Source of the DNA: Sulfurospirillum sp964466465
GTDB lineage: Bacteria; Campylobacterota; Campylobacteria; Campylobacterales; Sulfurospirillaceae
Assembly (NCBI GenBank): GCA_964466465.1
Contig: CAYXNJ010000001.1
Coordinates: forward strand, 62,001 to 126,000
Direction of reading: 5' to 3'
DNA: 64,000 nt
In this document: piece after piece, positions 9,100 through 17,716 of the stretch
Numbering within the stretch: position 1 is the first letter of the stretch
Layout of the letters: the number at the start of each line of letters is the position of its first letter
Translations under genes and position numbers: made by a program
Notes under the pieces: model-generated
The model's database searches: none
The model's input: the letters and a program-made list of their open reading frames with translations, nothing else
Told to the model about the DNA's origin: nothing

Positions 9100-10134
9100 G
9101 GCAATCATCTCCCATTTAAGGGCTTCTCCAACTTCTATATCGCAAATGGCGCATTTACCAAGAATTGCTCCTAAATGCTTTGGATGCAAACCATATCCAG
9201 GGCGAATGGAGCGTAAGTTTTCTACTGTAAACATTTCCCCTTTTTGAATAGACTGTGCTACATAAAGACTACGACAAAAATTTCGTCCTTTAATCATCTT
9301 TGTTTCAGTGTAATATGTAGGTTTTCCTAGTAATTTTTCTGTGTCTCGTACCGCCTGTACCATTTGCGAAAATTCTGTAACATCAAGAGAAAAAGCGGCA
9401 TCTGCACCACCAATGGATTTGTCTAAAATGAAATGTTTTTCAATCACTTTTGCACCAAGGGCAACTGCTGCAACGGTTGCTGTAATGCCTAACGTATGGT
9501 CTGAAAATCCTGCAATAACACCAAAACGTTTACTTAGATCGGGTATTGTCAGAAGATTTGCACCTTCAAGTGGTGCAGGGTACGATGAGGTACATTGTAA
9601 AAGAATGATCTCCAAATTTCCCTCTTTTTGACAGATACGTACAATGTCCTCAATTTCACTGAGGGTCGCAACACCTGTAGAGACGATGATAGGGCGCCCT
9701 TTGGAAGCAATATAGCGAACAAGGTCATAATCGGTTACTTCAAAACTCGCCACTTTATAAGCGGGTGGATTGAGTGTTTCTAAAAAATCTACAGCACTTT
9801 TGTCAAATGGTGTGGAAAAGCAAAGTAAGCCTTCTTCTTTGGCACATTCAAAAAGTTCTTTATGCCACTCCCAAGGTGTATGGGCTTCTTGGTAGAGTTC
9901 GTAGAGGGTTTTATTGTCCCAAAGTGTGCCACCTTTGACAACAAAATCTTCTTTATCACAGTTGAGCGTTAAGGTATCGGCAGTATAGGTTTGAAGTTTA
10001 ATAGCATCGGCTCCTGCTTTCTTTGCTGCTCTAATCGTTTCTTTTGCGATTTCTAAGCTATTGCCATGATTGGCAGAAAGCTCAGCAATGATAAATGTTT
10101 GTGTGCCTTCTAGGTCAAAATTACCGATTTTCAT
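9091..10134 (-). CDS. pseI: pseudaminic acid synthase
   Basis: PseI condenses 2,4-diacetamido-2,4,6-trideoxy-L-altrose with phosphoenolpyruvate to give pseudaminic acid in the cytoplasm. The 347-residue protein has the NeuB-type TIM barrel signature FIIAELSANHGNS, KLQTYTADTLT, STGVATLSEI, LLQCTSSYPAP and EKHFILDKSIGGADAAFS, ending in an antifreeze-like SAF domain (RSLYVAQSIQKGEMFT). Length and motif spacing match PseI rather than NeuB or LegI. It is the last gene of the minus-strand pse operon and overlaps pseH by 14 nt. Confidence 0.95.
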   Translation of the reverse strand: MKIGNFDLEGTQTFIIAELSANHGNSLEIAKETIRAAKKAGADAIKLQTYTADTLTLNCDKEDFVVKGGTLWDNKTLYELYQEAHTPWEWHKELFECAKEEGLLCFSTPFDKSAVDFLETLNPPAYKVASFEVTDYDLVRYIASKGRPIIVSTGVATLSEIEDIVRICQKEGNLEIILLQCTSSYPAPLEGANLLTIPDLSKRFGVIAGFSDHTLGITATVAAVALGAKVIEKHFILDKSIGGADAAFSLDVTEFSQMVQAVRDTEKLLGKPTYYTETKMIKGRNFCRSLYVAQSIQKGEMFTVENLRSIRPGYGLHPKHLGAILGKCAICDIEVGEALKWEMIALS

Positions 10135-10603
10135 GAATCAACTCCATACATATAACCTCTTTTTCATTTACGCTTTTGCGCTCTTTTTCACAAAATCCAA
10201 ATTTTTCATACAATGCTTTGGCTTTTACATTCTCCTCAAAAACTTCGGCTTTGAGTGTTTGCACTTTTAATCGCTTAAATGCGTACTCTACAATGCTTTG
10301 CATCAAAAGCGAACCAATTCCTTGTTGATTGAGCTTTGGATTTGCGTAGAGCCCCAGTGTTGCAGAAGTAGCTGAAATATCATTAAAATCGATAACGCCT
10401 ATATCAACACCTTCATGTTGTACTAAAAAGTAACGTCTATCAGCGCGTGTTTTTAAAGCTTCAATAAAAGCAAAATGTTCTGCTTCACTAATATCATTCG
10501 TATTGTACATGTACGCTTTGACATTTTCGTGATTTCGCCACGCTAAAATCATCTGTTTTTGAGGCTCACTGAGCGTTGTAAAGTTGCATAAATAAAGACG
10601 CAT
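10121..10603 (-). CDS. pseH: UDP-4-amino-sugar N-acetyltransferase
   Basis: PseH is a GNAT enzyme that acetylates the 4-amino group of the UDP-sugar made by PseC. The 160-residue protein has the N-terminal ILAWRNHENVKAYMYN block typical of PseH and RimJ-like GNATs, and the acetyl-CoA loop NQQGIGSLLMQSIVEYAF. Its ATG lies 38 nt inside the 3' end of pseG, an unusually long overlap for this operon; no good internal alternative start keeps the N-terminal motif. Operon position between pseG and pseI supports the assignment. Confidence 0.9.
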   Translation of the reverse strand: MRLYLCNFTTLSEPQKQMILAWRNHENVKAYMYNTNDISEAEHFAFIEALKTRADRRYFLVQHEGVDIGVIDFNDISATSATLGLYANPKLNQQGIGSLLMQSIVEYAFKRLKVQTLKAEVFEENVKAKALYEKFGFCEKERKSVNEKEVICMELIHENR

Positions 10604-11429
10604 CCCACTCCTTTAACACAGGGTAGCCTTGTTTGTGAAGGTACTCAAACATATCGTCTTGATTTTCGGCTACTTTAATCGCAATAAAGGGCACTTCCAT
10701 AAAAAGCACCTCGTGTACCATAACGCTAGGCGTTACGATGGCAAAGCGGCTTTGATGCAGTAATGTAGCAACTTCGTTTGAGTTGACATGTAAAGCAATG
10801 TGCGGTTTATCTTCCACATAACGTTGAAGTTCTTTGAGATGTGCATTTGCCGTTGTGGTAAGAACACAGATGTGCAAGGTTTGAGGCAACGTTTTTAAGA
10901 TCAAAAGTGTGATGTTGGTGGCATCGGTTCCACCCATCGCGATAAAGAGATCGTAGATTTTTTCACGTTTTTGTTTTTTTTCTTCTCTAAATTCATCGCG
11001 TATGAGTGTGTATAAAACGCCACAACGAAGCTCACACGTGGGTGGAACTAACTCTTTATATCGCTCTTTATTGGCTGAAATATTGTGGTTCAGTAAAATA
11101 TCGCAGTGGTGGGGTTGGTAAGTGTCATCGAAGCTTAGGATTTGTACATGCGTTGCCTCTTTGATGGCACGTTCAAACTGTACATCAATGCCATAATGAT
11201 CGATGACTAAAAGATCTATCTTCAGCGCTTTAATCAGCGCTATAAGCTCTTTTGCATCATTTGAATTTAAGATTTTCACTTCATAGGGAATGGAAGTGAT
11301 GATGTTGCCTTCCAAGCTCTGGCACGCAAAGATCACTTCACCTTCTAAGCTTTTAGCAAAGACAAGGTCTCGCATAATATGCCCAAGCCCAATGGTGCTT
11401 GAACTATCTGCTCGTATGAGTGTTTTCAT
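10566..11429 (-). CDS. pseG: UDP-2,4-diacetamido-2,4,6-trideoxy-L-altropyranose hydrolase
   Basis: PseG removes UDP from the diacetamido-trideoxy-altrose intermediate before condensation by PseI. The 287-residue protein has the GT-B-like fold of the family, with the N-terminal RADSSSTIGLGHIMRDLVFA segment (the GxGH region holds the catalytic His), IDHYGIDVQFE, and FIAMGGTDATN in the C-terminal UDP-binding half. It is flanked by pseF (4-nt overlap) and pseH (38-nt overlap), the usual order for this pathway in Campylobacterota. Confidence 0.92.
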   Translation of the reverse strand: MKTLIRADSSSTIGLGHIMRDLVFAKSLEGEVIFACQSLEGNIITSIPYEVKILNSNDAKELIALIKALKIDLLVIDHYGIDVQFERAIKEATHVQILSFDDTYQPHHCDILLNHNISANKERYKELVPPTCELRCGVLYTLIRDEFREEKKQKREKIYDLFIAMGGTDATNITLLILKTLPQTLHICVLTTTANAHLKELQRYVEDKPHIALHVNSNEVATLLHQSRFAIVTPSVMVHEVLFMEVPFIAIKVAENQDDMFEYLHKQGYPVLKEWDASLFMQLYNAQ

Positions 11430-12109
11430 GAAAGTGAAAGAGCTTTGTACATAAACTCTGCTCGTATCCAGTCTTCTGGTGTATCAATATCTTGAACCAA
11501 ATGACGAGGCAAAAGAACGGCAGTTGAGTGCGGTGCGAAGATGACTTTACCTTCTATCCATGCCTCAGGAGTTCCCCAGTAAAATTGCCCTGCATCGTGG
11601 TAGGCTTCCTCTAAATCTTGGCTACGTACTGCAAAATTTTCAGGAGAAAACATCTCAACACGGTTATCTTTGGTAAGACGAATAGCACGCTGAATGGGAA
11701 AAGGAAAACTCGTAGCACTAAATGCGTAAGCGCTCTGCGTTTTTATGAGCTTCTCATAGGCTTCTTGAATGTAGTGAGGTTGTACAAAAGGTGCAGTTGC
11801 GTAGATACAACAAACAGCTTGTAGGTTTGGAATGTTCAGCATCTGAATAGCATGGGCAATCACAGGAATGGTTGCTGTATGGTCATCACTGAGCTCACGA
11901 GGGCGCATAAAAGGGACTTCAGCGCCTAAAGAATGAGCCAATGTTGCAATCTCCTCATCGTCGGTGCTCACAACGATTTTGTCAAAACAGCCACTTTTAA
12001 GGGCTGCTTCAATGCTGTAAGCGATCATGGGTTTACCGCAAAATGCTTTAATGTTTTTGCGAGGAATGCGTTTACTGCCTCCCCTAGCTGGAATGATGGC
12101 AAGCTTCAT
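11426..12109 (-). CDS. pseF: pseudaminic acid cytidylyltransferase
   Basis: PseF activates pseudaminic acid as CMP-Pse for transfer to flagellin or another glycan. The start is set at the ATG at 12109 (MKLAIIPARGGSKRIPRKN): it overlaps the pseC stop as ATGA and has AAGGA about 9 nt upstream, whereas the ATG three codons earlier directly abuts that sequence. The 227-residue product has the CMP-sugar synthase signature ARGGSKRIPRKN, VVSTDDEEIA and the metal-binding C-terminal LVQDIDTPEDW. Operon context separates it from NeuA/LegF. Confidence 0.92.
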   Translation of the reverse strand: MKLAIIPARGGSKRIPRKNIKAFCGKPMIAYSIEAALKSGCFDKIVVSTDDEEIATLAHSLGAEVPFMRPRELSDDHTATIPVIAHAIQMLNIPNLQAVCCIYATAPFVQPHYIQEAYEKLIKTQSAYAFSATSFPFPIQRAIRLTKDNRVEMFSPENFAVRSQDLEEAYHDAGQFYWGTPEAWIEGKVIFAPHSTAVLLPRHLVQDIDTPEDWIRAEFMYKALSLS

Positions 12110-13227
12110 AGATGGCATCCTTTGATAGAAGCAAGCACTTCAAAGAGGGTATCTGCTACCATTTTGGCGTCGTCCATACTCATGCCTTGATGACATGGAA
12201 TGGAAAGTTCAGCACGGTAAAAATCTTCCGTTGTTTCTAATCGCTGCTCACCAAAAAGCTTTTTATAGTAACTCAATTGATAGACAGGTTTGTAGTGCAC
12301 TTGTACACCTAAGCCTTTGGCTTGGAGGGCTCTAAAAATATCTTCTTTAGAACACCACAAAGAGCAGTCAAGCAAAATAGGGTAAAGATGATAGGTACTT
12401 CGTTTATTGCTTGCAATGGCAATGGTGGTAAAAAAAGGATTGTTGGCAAATCGTTCATTGTAGTAGTGCGCGATGGTATTTCGTTTTTCAATAAACGCAT
12501 CTAAGCGCTTTAATTGCGACAGTCCTAAAGCACAGGCAACATCGCTTAGGCGGTAGTTTTCGCCAAGCATGAGCATATCGGAGTTCCAAAGTTCTTTTTT
12601 CACGATCCCATGACTTCTAAGCAATTTAGCTTTTTCATAACAATCTGTGTTATTGGTCGCTATCGCACCACCTTCAAAGGTGGTGATAGGCTTAATGGCA
12701 TGGAAACTAAAGATAGTCATATCTGCCATAGTACCTACTTTGTGCCCATCGAGCTCGCTTCCAAGGGCATGACTGGCATCTTCAATGAGAAAAATAGTGT
12801 ATTTTTCACACAGTGCTTTAATGGCATCAATAGGCAGTGGATTTCCGCCAAAATCCACAGGCACTATGGCTTTGGTTTGAGGCGTGATTAACGCCTCTAG
12901 TTTGCGCTCATCGATATTGCCATCATAACGAATATCGCAAAATAGAGGGGTCGCACCACATTGGATGGCGGTATTGGAGGTGGCGGCAAAAGTAAGCGGT
13001 GTGGTAATGATCTCATTGCCTTTTTGAAGCCCAATGATTTGATAGGCAACGTGTAGGCATGAAGTTGCTGAGTTCATCACACAAACATGTTTAACGCCCA
13101 AGTAAGAAGCAAGTGCCTCTTCAAAATCACTGACGGTTTTTCCCCCTGTCAGATAATCACCTTTTAAAGCTTCTACAACAGCGTCTATATCGCACTGTTC
13201 AATGAGTTGACGGCTGTAGGGAATCAT
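12106..13227 (-). CDS. pseC: UDP-4-amino-4,6-dideoxy-N-acetyl-beta-L-altrosamine transaminase
   Basis: PseC is a PLP-dependent DegT/DnrJ/EryC1/StrS aminotransferase that aminates C4 of the 4-keto sugar produced by PseB, using glutamate. The 373-residue protein begins MIPYSRQLIEQCDIDAVV, has CVMNSATSCLHVAYQ, IEDASHALGSE (aspartate contacting the PLP ring nitrogen) and the PLP lysine in TIFSFHAIKPITTFEGGA. Length and start agree with characterised PseC proteins. It overlaps pseB by 4 nt. Confidence 0.95.
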   Translation of the reverse strand: MIPYSRQLIEQCDIDAVVEALKGDYLTGGKTVSDFEEALASYLGVKHVCVMNSATSCLHVAYQIIGLQKGNEIITTPLTFAATSNTAIQCGATPLFCDIRYDGNIDERKLEALITPQTKAIVPVDFGGNPLPIDAIKALCEKYTIFLIEDASHALGSELDGHKVGTMADMTIFSFHAIKPITTFEGGAIATNNTDCYEKAKLLRSHGIVKKELWNSDMLMLGENYRLSDVACALGLSQLKRLDAFIEKRNTIAHYYNERFANNPFFTTIAIASNKRSTYHLYPILLDCSLWCSKEDIFRALQAKGLGVQVHYKPVYQLSYYKKLFGEQRLETTEDFYRAELSIPCHQGMSMDDAKMVADTLFEVLASIKGCHL

Positions 13228-14213
13228 GCGTTTATCATCTCCAATAAGCCTTTAGAATCAAGCCATTGAGTATTGGTTTCAGAACTGTACTCAAAGCCTT
13301 GTTCCACAGGCGTTCCTGTTTCATGGAGTGCGTTTGTGCTAAAGTCCGTAACTTGTGAGAATTGGATGGTAGGCTGAATAACAAAATGGTCGTGAAATTC
13401 GAGCGTTAAATGGCTGTCATCTTTAGGCACCATCACTTCATGCAGTTTTTCACCTGGTCTGATACCGATGATTTTGACATCCAAATGAGGGGCCATACTG
13501 TTTGCAAGTTCTATCATGGTCATCGAAGGAATTTTAGGGATGAAAATCTCTCCACCTTGCATACGCTCAAAGTTTTTTAGAACAAAGTTGACTCCTTGCT
13601 CTAAAGTAATCCAAAAGCGTGTCATACGCGCATCGGTGATGGGAAGCTCTTTTACTCCTTCGGCAATCAATTTTTTAAAAAGTGGGACAACAGAACCACG
13701 GCTTCCTACAACATTGCCATAGCGAACGACTGAAAATTGTGTACGACGTGCTCCTCTGATGTTATTGGCAGCCACAAAAAGCTTATCGCTTGCCAGTTTG
13801 GTTGCACCGTAAAGGTTGATAGGATTGGCGGCTTTGTCGGTAGAGAGTGCGATGACTTTTTGAACTCCACATGCAAGTGCTGCATCAATAACATTTTGCG
13901 CACCGTTGATGTTGGTTTTAATACACTCCATGGGGTTATATTCAGCGATAGGAACGTGCTTAAGTGCTGCGGCATGAATAACGTAATGTACCCCAAACAT
14001 GGCGCTTTTAAGCCTTTCCACATCGCGGACATCGCCTATGAAAAAACGCATACAGGGGTTGTTAAATTGTTGTGCCATTTCGTATTGTTTGAGCTCATCA
14101 CGTGAGAAAATAATAATTTTGTTTGGTTGATAGTTTTTTAAAAGAATTTCCGTGTATTTTTTGCCAAAACTGCCTGTGCCGCCTGTGATAAGTATATTTT
14201 TTCCGTTAAACAC
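13224..14213 (-). CDS. pseB: UDP-N-acetylglucosamine 4,6-dehydratase (inverting)
   Basis: PseB starts the pathway by converting UDP-GlcNAc to the 4-keto-6-deoxy-L-arabino sugar. I choose the GTG at 14213 because it gives VFNGKNILITGGTGSFGKKY, the standard PseB N-terminus, and a 329-residue protein of normal length. The open frame continues about 50 codons further upstream, but that extension has no family counterpart and would run across the promoter of the divergent flagellin gene. Visible motifs: GGTGSFG for NAD(P), YGATK with the Tyr-x3-Lys pair, and RYGNVVGSRGSV. First gene of the minus-strand pse operon. Confidence 0.92.
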   Translation of the reverse strand: MFNGKNILITGGTGSFGKKYTEILLKNYQPNKIIIFSRDELKQYEMAQQFNNPCMRFFIGDVRDVERLKSAMFGVHYVIHAAALKHVPIAEYNPMECIKTNINGAQNVIDAALACGVQKVIALSTDKAANPINLYGATKLASDKLFVAANNIRGARRTQFSVVRYGNVVGSRGSVVPLFKKLIAEGVKELPITDARMTRFWITLEQGVNFVLKNFERMQGGEIFIPKIPSMTMIELANSMAPHLDVKIIGIRPGEKLHEVMVPKDDSHLTLEFHDHFVIQPTIQFSQVTDFSTNALHETGTPVEQGFEYSSETNTQWLDSKGLLEMINA

Positions 14214-14271
14214 ACTAGCCCTTTGTCTGTTAGGATTTGCTTTACGAAGCAATTTTAATTCCGCTACGTAT

Positions 14272-14301
14272 TTGACAATAGTATCATAGGAGTAGTATAA
14301 T
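14272..14301 (+). promoter_or_regulatory. sigma70-type promoter for the FlaC-like gene
   Basis: A perfect -35 TTGACA (14272-14277) and perfect -10 TATAAT (14296-14301) are separated by 18 nt and lie 29 nt before the ATG at 14330. Such a consensus promoter suggests strong constitutive transcription rather than the sigma28 control usual for major flagellins. It also argues against a longer pseB reading frame, which would cover it from the other strand. Confidence 0.8.
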
Positions 14302-14329
14302 AAAGACATCTTTAAGCAAGGGGCATGTG

Positions 14330-15049
14330 ATGAAAATATCGAGCAGTGATAACACACAAATCCTAAACACAATCACCCAAAACAAGTCCGATACAGACAC
14401 TGTTTTAGAAAAAATAGCAGCCACAAAAGAGCTTAAGGGAACGGACAGTGCGAGTCTTATCATCTCTGATGCACTTTCTTCTCAAATTTCTTCTTTAACC
14501 CAAAATGTTCAAAATGCCAATGAAACCATCAGTATGTATCAAATCGCTGATTCTTCTCTGCAAGCCATTCAAGCAGGCAGTGAAAAACTCAATGAATTGT
14601 CTGTGCGCTACAACAGTGCATCACTCAATAGCGATCAAAAATCAATGCTCAATGAAGAGTTTAATGCAATCAATAGTGCTATGCAAGACATTGCGACGCA
14701 AACGACATACAATGGTCAAAACCTACTTTCAAGTAATTATGGACTTGATGTTACAGGTCTAAGTGAGCTTTCGGTAGAAGATCAAGAGGGTATTGCAAAT
14801 TTTAGAGAAAATTTAAGCACTTTAATGCAAACGACAAGCGATCAGATCAATGCTGCAAGTAGTTCTATTACCAATTCACTCACCGCAATTACCAACTTAA
14901 GCAGTGCAAATTCACAGATTGCAGAAACACCAATGGAGCAAAAGATTACACAGATGAAGAGTGATGACATAAAACTCACCAGTTCTGTTCTTGCGCAAGT
15001 CCATCAAAACAACATGATGCAACAAAGCATTTCGGCACTTTTAGTTTAA
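14330..15049 (+). CDS. flaC: FlaC-like flagellin family protein
   Basis: The 239-residue protein keeps only the conserved flagellin D0/D1 helices: an N-terminal block with LIISDALSSQISSL, ISMYQIADSSLQAIQ and LNELSVRYNSASLNSDQK, then TTYNGQNLLSS, and a C-terminal coiled region, with no variable D2/D3 domain. This matches the short secreted flagellin-like protein FlaC of Campylobacter, which is exported through the flagellar apparatus. Start: ATG at 14330 behind GCAAGGGG; the GTG immediately before it is in frame but less likely. It lies divergent from the pse operon and has its own promoter and terminator. Confidence 0.8.
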   Translation: MKISSSDNTQILNTITQNKSDTDTVLEKIAATKELKGTDSASLIISDALSSQISSLTQNVQNANETISMYQIADSSLQAIQAGSEKLNELSVRYNSASLNSDQKSMLNEEFNAINSAMQDIATQTTYNGQNLLSSNYGLDVTGLSELSVEDQEGIANFRENLSTLMQTTSDQINAASSSITNSLTAITNLSSANSQIAETPMEQKITQMKSDDIKLTSSVLAQVHQNNMMQQSISALLV

Positions 15050-15067
15050 AAGTGCCTCTCTTTTTTT
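15034..15067 (+). terminator. rho-independent terminator of the FlaC-like gene
   Basis: A perfect 10-bp stem GGCACTTTTA (15034-15043) / TAAAAGTGCC (15047-15056) with a 3-nt loop is followed by CTCTC and a run of seven T. The stop codon sits inside the 3' arm, and the tail overlaps the leader of the next gene. Confidence 0.8.
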
Positions 15068-15078
15068 AGCCTCTTCGT

Positions 15079-15666
15079 ATGCCACGTATCAATAATCAAA
15101 CTTTTTATGAAAATGCAATCAAACGCTATGGCTGTACGGCAAAGGGGTTGAACTGGAATTCCAAACATTCTCAACATACGCGCTTTGAAGTCATTCATAC
15201 ACTGTTAGAAGAGCATTTACCGTCTTCTAAAATTATAGATGCAGGATGTGGATTTGGAGATCTTTATCTTTTCCTACAGCAAAAAGGCTCACTTCCTCGT
15301 AAATACGTGGGTTACGATATGCTTCATGAAGCACTTTTTGTGGCAAAAAAACGCACAAAGCAGCATTTTGTGCATAAAGATATTTTAAACGATGAACTTG
15401 AACTGGCGGATTTTTATATCGCCAGTGGTTCCATGAATATTTTAAACCGTAGCGAGACTTTTTTATTTATTCGCCGCTGCTATGAAGTGTCTAAAAAAGG
15501 GTTTATTTTTAATCTGCTCAAAGGTGAAGAAAAAGAGGGGCATTTTAATTACTTTTTGCCCGAAGAGATTGAAGAACATGTGAGTGATTTTGTATATGAT
15601 GTGCAGATGTATGAGGGCTATATGGAAGGCGATTTTACGGTGTTTTTGAAGAAGGAAGATGTATGA
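15079..15666 (+). CDS. class I SAM-dependent methyltransferase
   Basis: A 195-residue protein with motif I IIDAGCGFGDLYLFLQ, the acidic residue in YVGYDMLHEAL and an active-site region DFYIASGSMNIL, typical of small Methyltransf_25/31-type enzymes. No strong ribosome-binding site precedes the ATG because it lies right after the terminator tail, but no later Met keeps motif I. The stop overlaps the next gene as ATGA. Substrate unknown; no family-specific feature lets me choose between protein, lipid and small-molecule targets. Confidence 0.75.
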   Translation: MPRINNQTFYENAIKRYGCTAKGLNWNSKHSQHTRFEVIHTLLEEHLPSSKIIDAGCGFGDLYLFLQQKGSLPRKYVGYDMLHEALFVAKKRTKQHFVHKDILNDELELADFYIASGSMNILNRSETFLFIRRCYEVSKKGFIFNLLKGEEKEGHFNYFLPEEIEEHVSDFVYDVQMYEGYMEGDFTVFLKKEDV

Positions 15667-16445
15667 AAAAACTTTTAGTGAGCGTTATTGGGTTTTATGT
15701 GATGGCAATGGGATATTTGTACTTTACACAAAATGACCAGCTTTTTCCCGCTAAATTAATTGAAAAAGAGGCTAAGGTGAGTGGTAACAACATAGAACCG
15801 CTCTCATTGCGCGTTAACGAAGATGTTGTACTTGATGGTGTATTGCGTAAAGATGAAGAGAGTGATGCAGGGCTTATTCTTTATTTTGGTGGTAATGCCG
15901 ATGATGCAACGCGCTTTGTTGTGGAAGTGAAAGAACTTCAAGGGTATGACATCGTTGCGTTTAATTATCGAGGGTATGTTGGAAGCACGGGAAAGCCTAG
16001 CGAAGAAGCCTTGTTTGAGGATGCTTTGAAGATTTATGACACCTATGCCAAAGGTCGAAAAGTGGTTGTGATAGGTCGTAGTTTAGGCACAGGCGTTGCC
16101 ACGTATCTTGCGAGTAAGCGGGTGGTTGATGGGTTGGTGTTACTCACGCCTTATGATTCCATTCTTTCCCTTGCAAAGCTCAAATATCCTTTCTTTCCGA
16201 TTGATCTTCTGCTGAACAATAAATTTGAAACCGTGAATTATCTACCTTTGGTGAAAGCAAAAATTGCGGTCATTGAAGTTGAAAATGATGTGACGATTCC
16301 GCGGTATCATCTTGAGAAGCTTTTAGAGGCAATGCCACGAAAACCTTTGCATATCATCCTTTCCAATACCACCCATGGCGCAGTTCTTGAACATCCCGCC
16401 TTTACAAAAGAGTTACAAACTATATTAGGAAAAATCATTGAATAA
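15663..16445 (+). CDS. membrane-anchored alpha/beta hydrolase
   Basis: The 260-residue product has an N-terminal hydrophobic anchor (residues 3-20), an oxyanion segment LILYFGGNADDA, FNYRGYVGSTG, and the nucleophile elbow GRSLGTG (G-x-S-x-G) near residue 142. Later come VLLTPYDSI, an acidic residue in EVENDVTIP, and TTHGAV supplying the catalytic His. This is the layout of the YqkD/ABHD13-type serine hydrolases. It is probably a cytoplasmic-membrane esterase or peptidase facing the periplasm; the substrate is unknown. Coupled to the upstream methyltransferase by a 4-nt overlap. Confidence 0.75.
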   Translation: MKKLLVSVIGFYVMAMGYLYFTQNDQLFPAKLIEKEAKVSGNNIEPLSLRVNEDVVLDGVLRKDEESDAGLILYFGGNADDATRFVVEVKELQGYDIVAFNYRGYVGSTGKPSEEALFEDALKIYDTYAKGRKVVVIGRSLGTGVATYLASKRVVDGLVLLTPYDSILSLAKLKYPFFPIDLLLNNKFETVNYLPLVKAKIAVIEVENDVTIPRYHLEKLLEAMPRKPLHIILSNTTHGAVLEHPAFTKELQTILGKIIE

Positions 16446-17610
16446 AGTCTATATCAAACACTCCGTTGTCCCAAAAATAAGACGCTTTACCCCATGGGTT
16501 TATGCCAACGAAATTGACTCTTCTTTAGAGGAGTTTAAAAGCGGTGAAGTCGTGGCTCTTTTTTCCAAAAAAGATGGTTTTTTAGGAACAGCCTATGTCA
16601 ATCCAAAATGCGCGATTTTCGCGCGCATTCTTAGTTTTGGTAAAGAGGAAATTGGCAAAAAGTTTTTTCACAATCGCATTAAACGTGCCATTGCAAAACG
16701 TGAGGTGCTTTTAAATAGCACTAATGCCGTACGCCTCATTCACTCTGAAGCAGACTTCTTACCAGGGCTTATTGTCGATAAATACGGTGATAGTCTAACC
16801 ATTCAAATCAATACCGCTGGTATGGAAGCATTTCGAGAACTCATTTTAAATACACTCAAACACCTTGTCAATCCTTCGTGGATTGTTGAAAAATCAGATG
16901 TTCATTCGCGTGAAATTGAGGGACTTGAAAATAAAAATGGCACACTTTTCGGTACACCTGTGAAGCAGTTTGAGCTGAGTGAAAATGGTTTAACTTTTTT
17001 AGTGGACATCGAAGATGCCCAAAAGACAGGCTTTTACCTCGATCAGCGTAAAAACAGAAATGTGTGTGCGAGTTACATTAAAGAAGGTAACACCGTACTT
17101 GACCTCTGCTGTAACGCAGGTGGTTTTGGCATTTATGCGCTCTCTCGTGGTGCTAAAAATGCCGTTTTTGTGGACATCTCCGAATCAGCGATAGCGCAAA
17201 CGAAAGTAAACTTGCACGCCAATGGTATGGAAAACTACGAAGCGTATAGTGCCGATGCGTTTACATTTATGAAAGAGAAAAAATACAAAAATAGTTTTGA
17301 CATGATCATTCTGGACCCACCCTCATTCGCCAAAACCAAAGAGCAAGCAGTTGGCGCAAAAAGGGGTTTTAAACATCTGTTGATGGAGTCCACCAAAGCA
17401 GTCAAAGATGGCGGAATTATCGGCTTTTTCTCGTGTTCTCATCATGTGGGAAGAAAGGAACTTTTAGACATTGCTATGGAAGTTTCGCACGATCTTAAAG
17501 TCCAGTACATTTTGCTAGAGCAGATGCAGCAAGACAGTGACCATCCGTGCCTGATTAACGCAAGTGCATCGTTTTATTTGAATGGATTATTGCTTAGAGT
17601 CGAGAAGTAA
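16438..17610 (+). CDS. rlmI: RlmI-like class I rRNA (cytosine-C5) methyltransferase
   Basis: The start is a TTG at 16438 overlapping the previous stop by 8 nt; the N-terminal PUA-type domain (VYIKHSVVPKIRRFTPWVYA) begins immediately, so no shorter start is sensible. The 390-residue protein has the RlmI linker with QKTGFYLDQRKNR, motif I LDLCCNAGGFGIYAL, FVDISESAI and the catalytic ILDPPSFAKTKEQ. Homologues methylate C1962 of 23S rRNA. Specificity for that position is inferred from the family. It ends this short operon and is followed by a terminator hairpin. Confidence 0.82.
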   Translation: MNKVYIKHSVVPKIRRFTPWVYANEIDSSLEEFKSGEVVALFSKKDGFLGTAYVNPKCAIFARILSFGKEEIGKKFFHNRIKRAIAKREVLLNSTNAVRLIHSEADFLPGLIVDKYGDSLTIQINTAGMEAFRELILNTLKHLVNPSWIVEKSDVHSREIEGLENKNGTLFGTPVKQFELSENGLTFLVDIEDAQKTGFYLDQRKNRNVCASYIKEGNTVLDLCCNAGGFGIYALSRGAKNAVFVDISESAIAQTKVNLHANGMENYEAYSADAFTFMKEKKYKNSFDMIILDPPSFAKTKEQAVGAKRGFKHLLMESTKAVKDGGIIGFFSCSHHVGRKELLDIAMEVSHDLKVQYILLEQMQQDSDHPCLINASASFYLNGLLLRVEK

Positions 17611-17620
17611 GAGAAATTAA

Positions 17621-17658
17621 GAAGCTTTACGTGAAAAAGCTTCTTTTGCAGTTTTTAT
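17621..17658 (+). terminator. rho-independent terminator after the RlmI-like gene
   Basis: The 8-bp stem GAAGCTTT (17621-17628) / AAAGCTTC (17636-17643) with a 7-nt loop is followed by a T-rich tail. It separates the housekeeping operon from the restriction-modification genes. Confidence 0.65.
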
Positions 17659-17716
17659 AAAAAAGATATTGAATATAATGTATGATACCTTTTACTTTAA
17701 AATATGGAAATAGATA

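Noticed and set aside
14214..14372. N-terminal extension of pseB
   Set aside because: It has no counterpart in PseB proteins and covers a perfect promoter of the divergent gene; the GTG at 14213 gives normal length.
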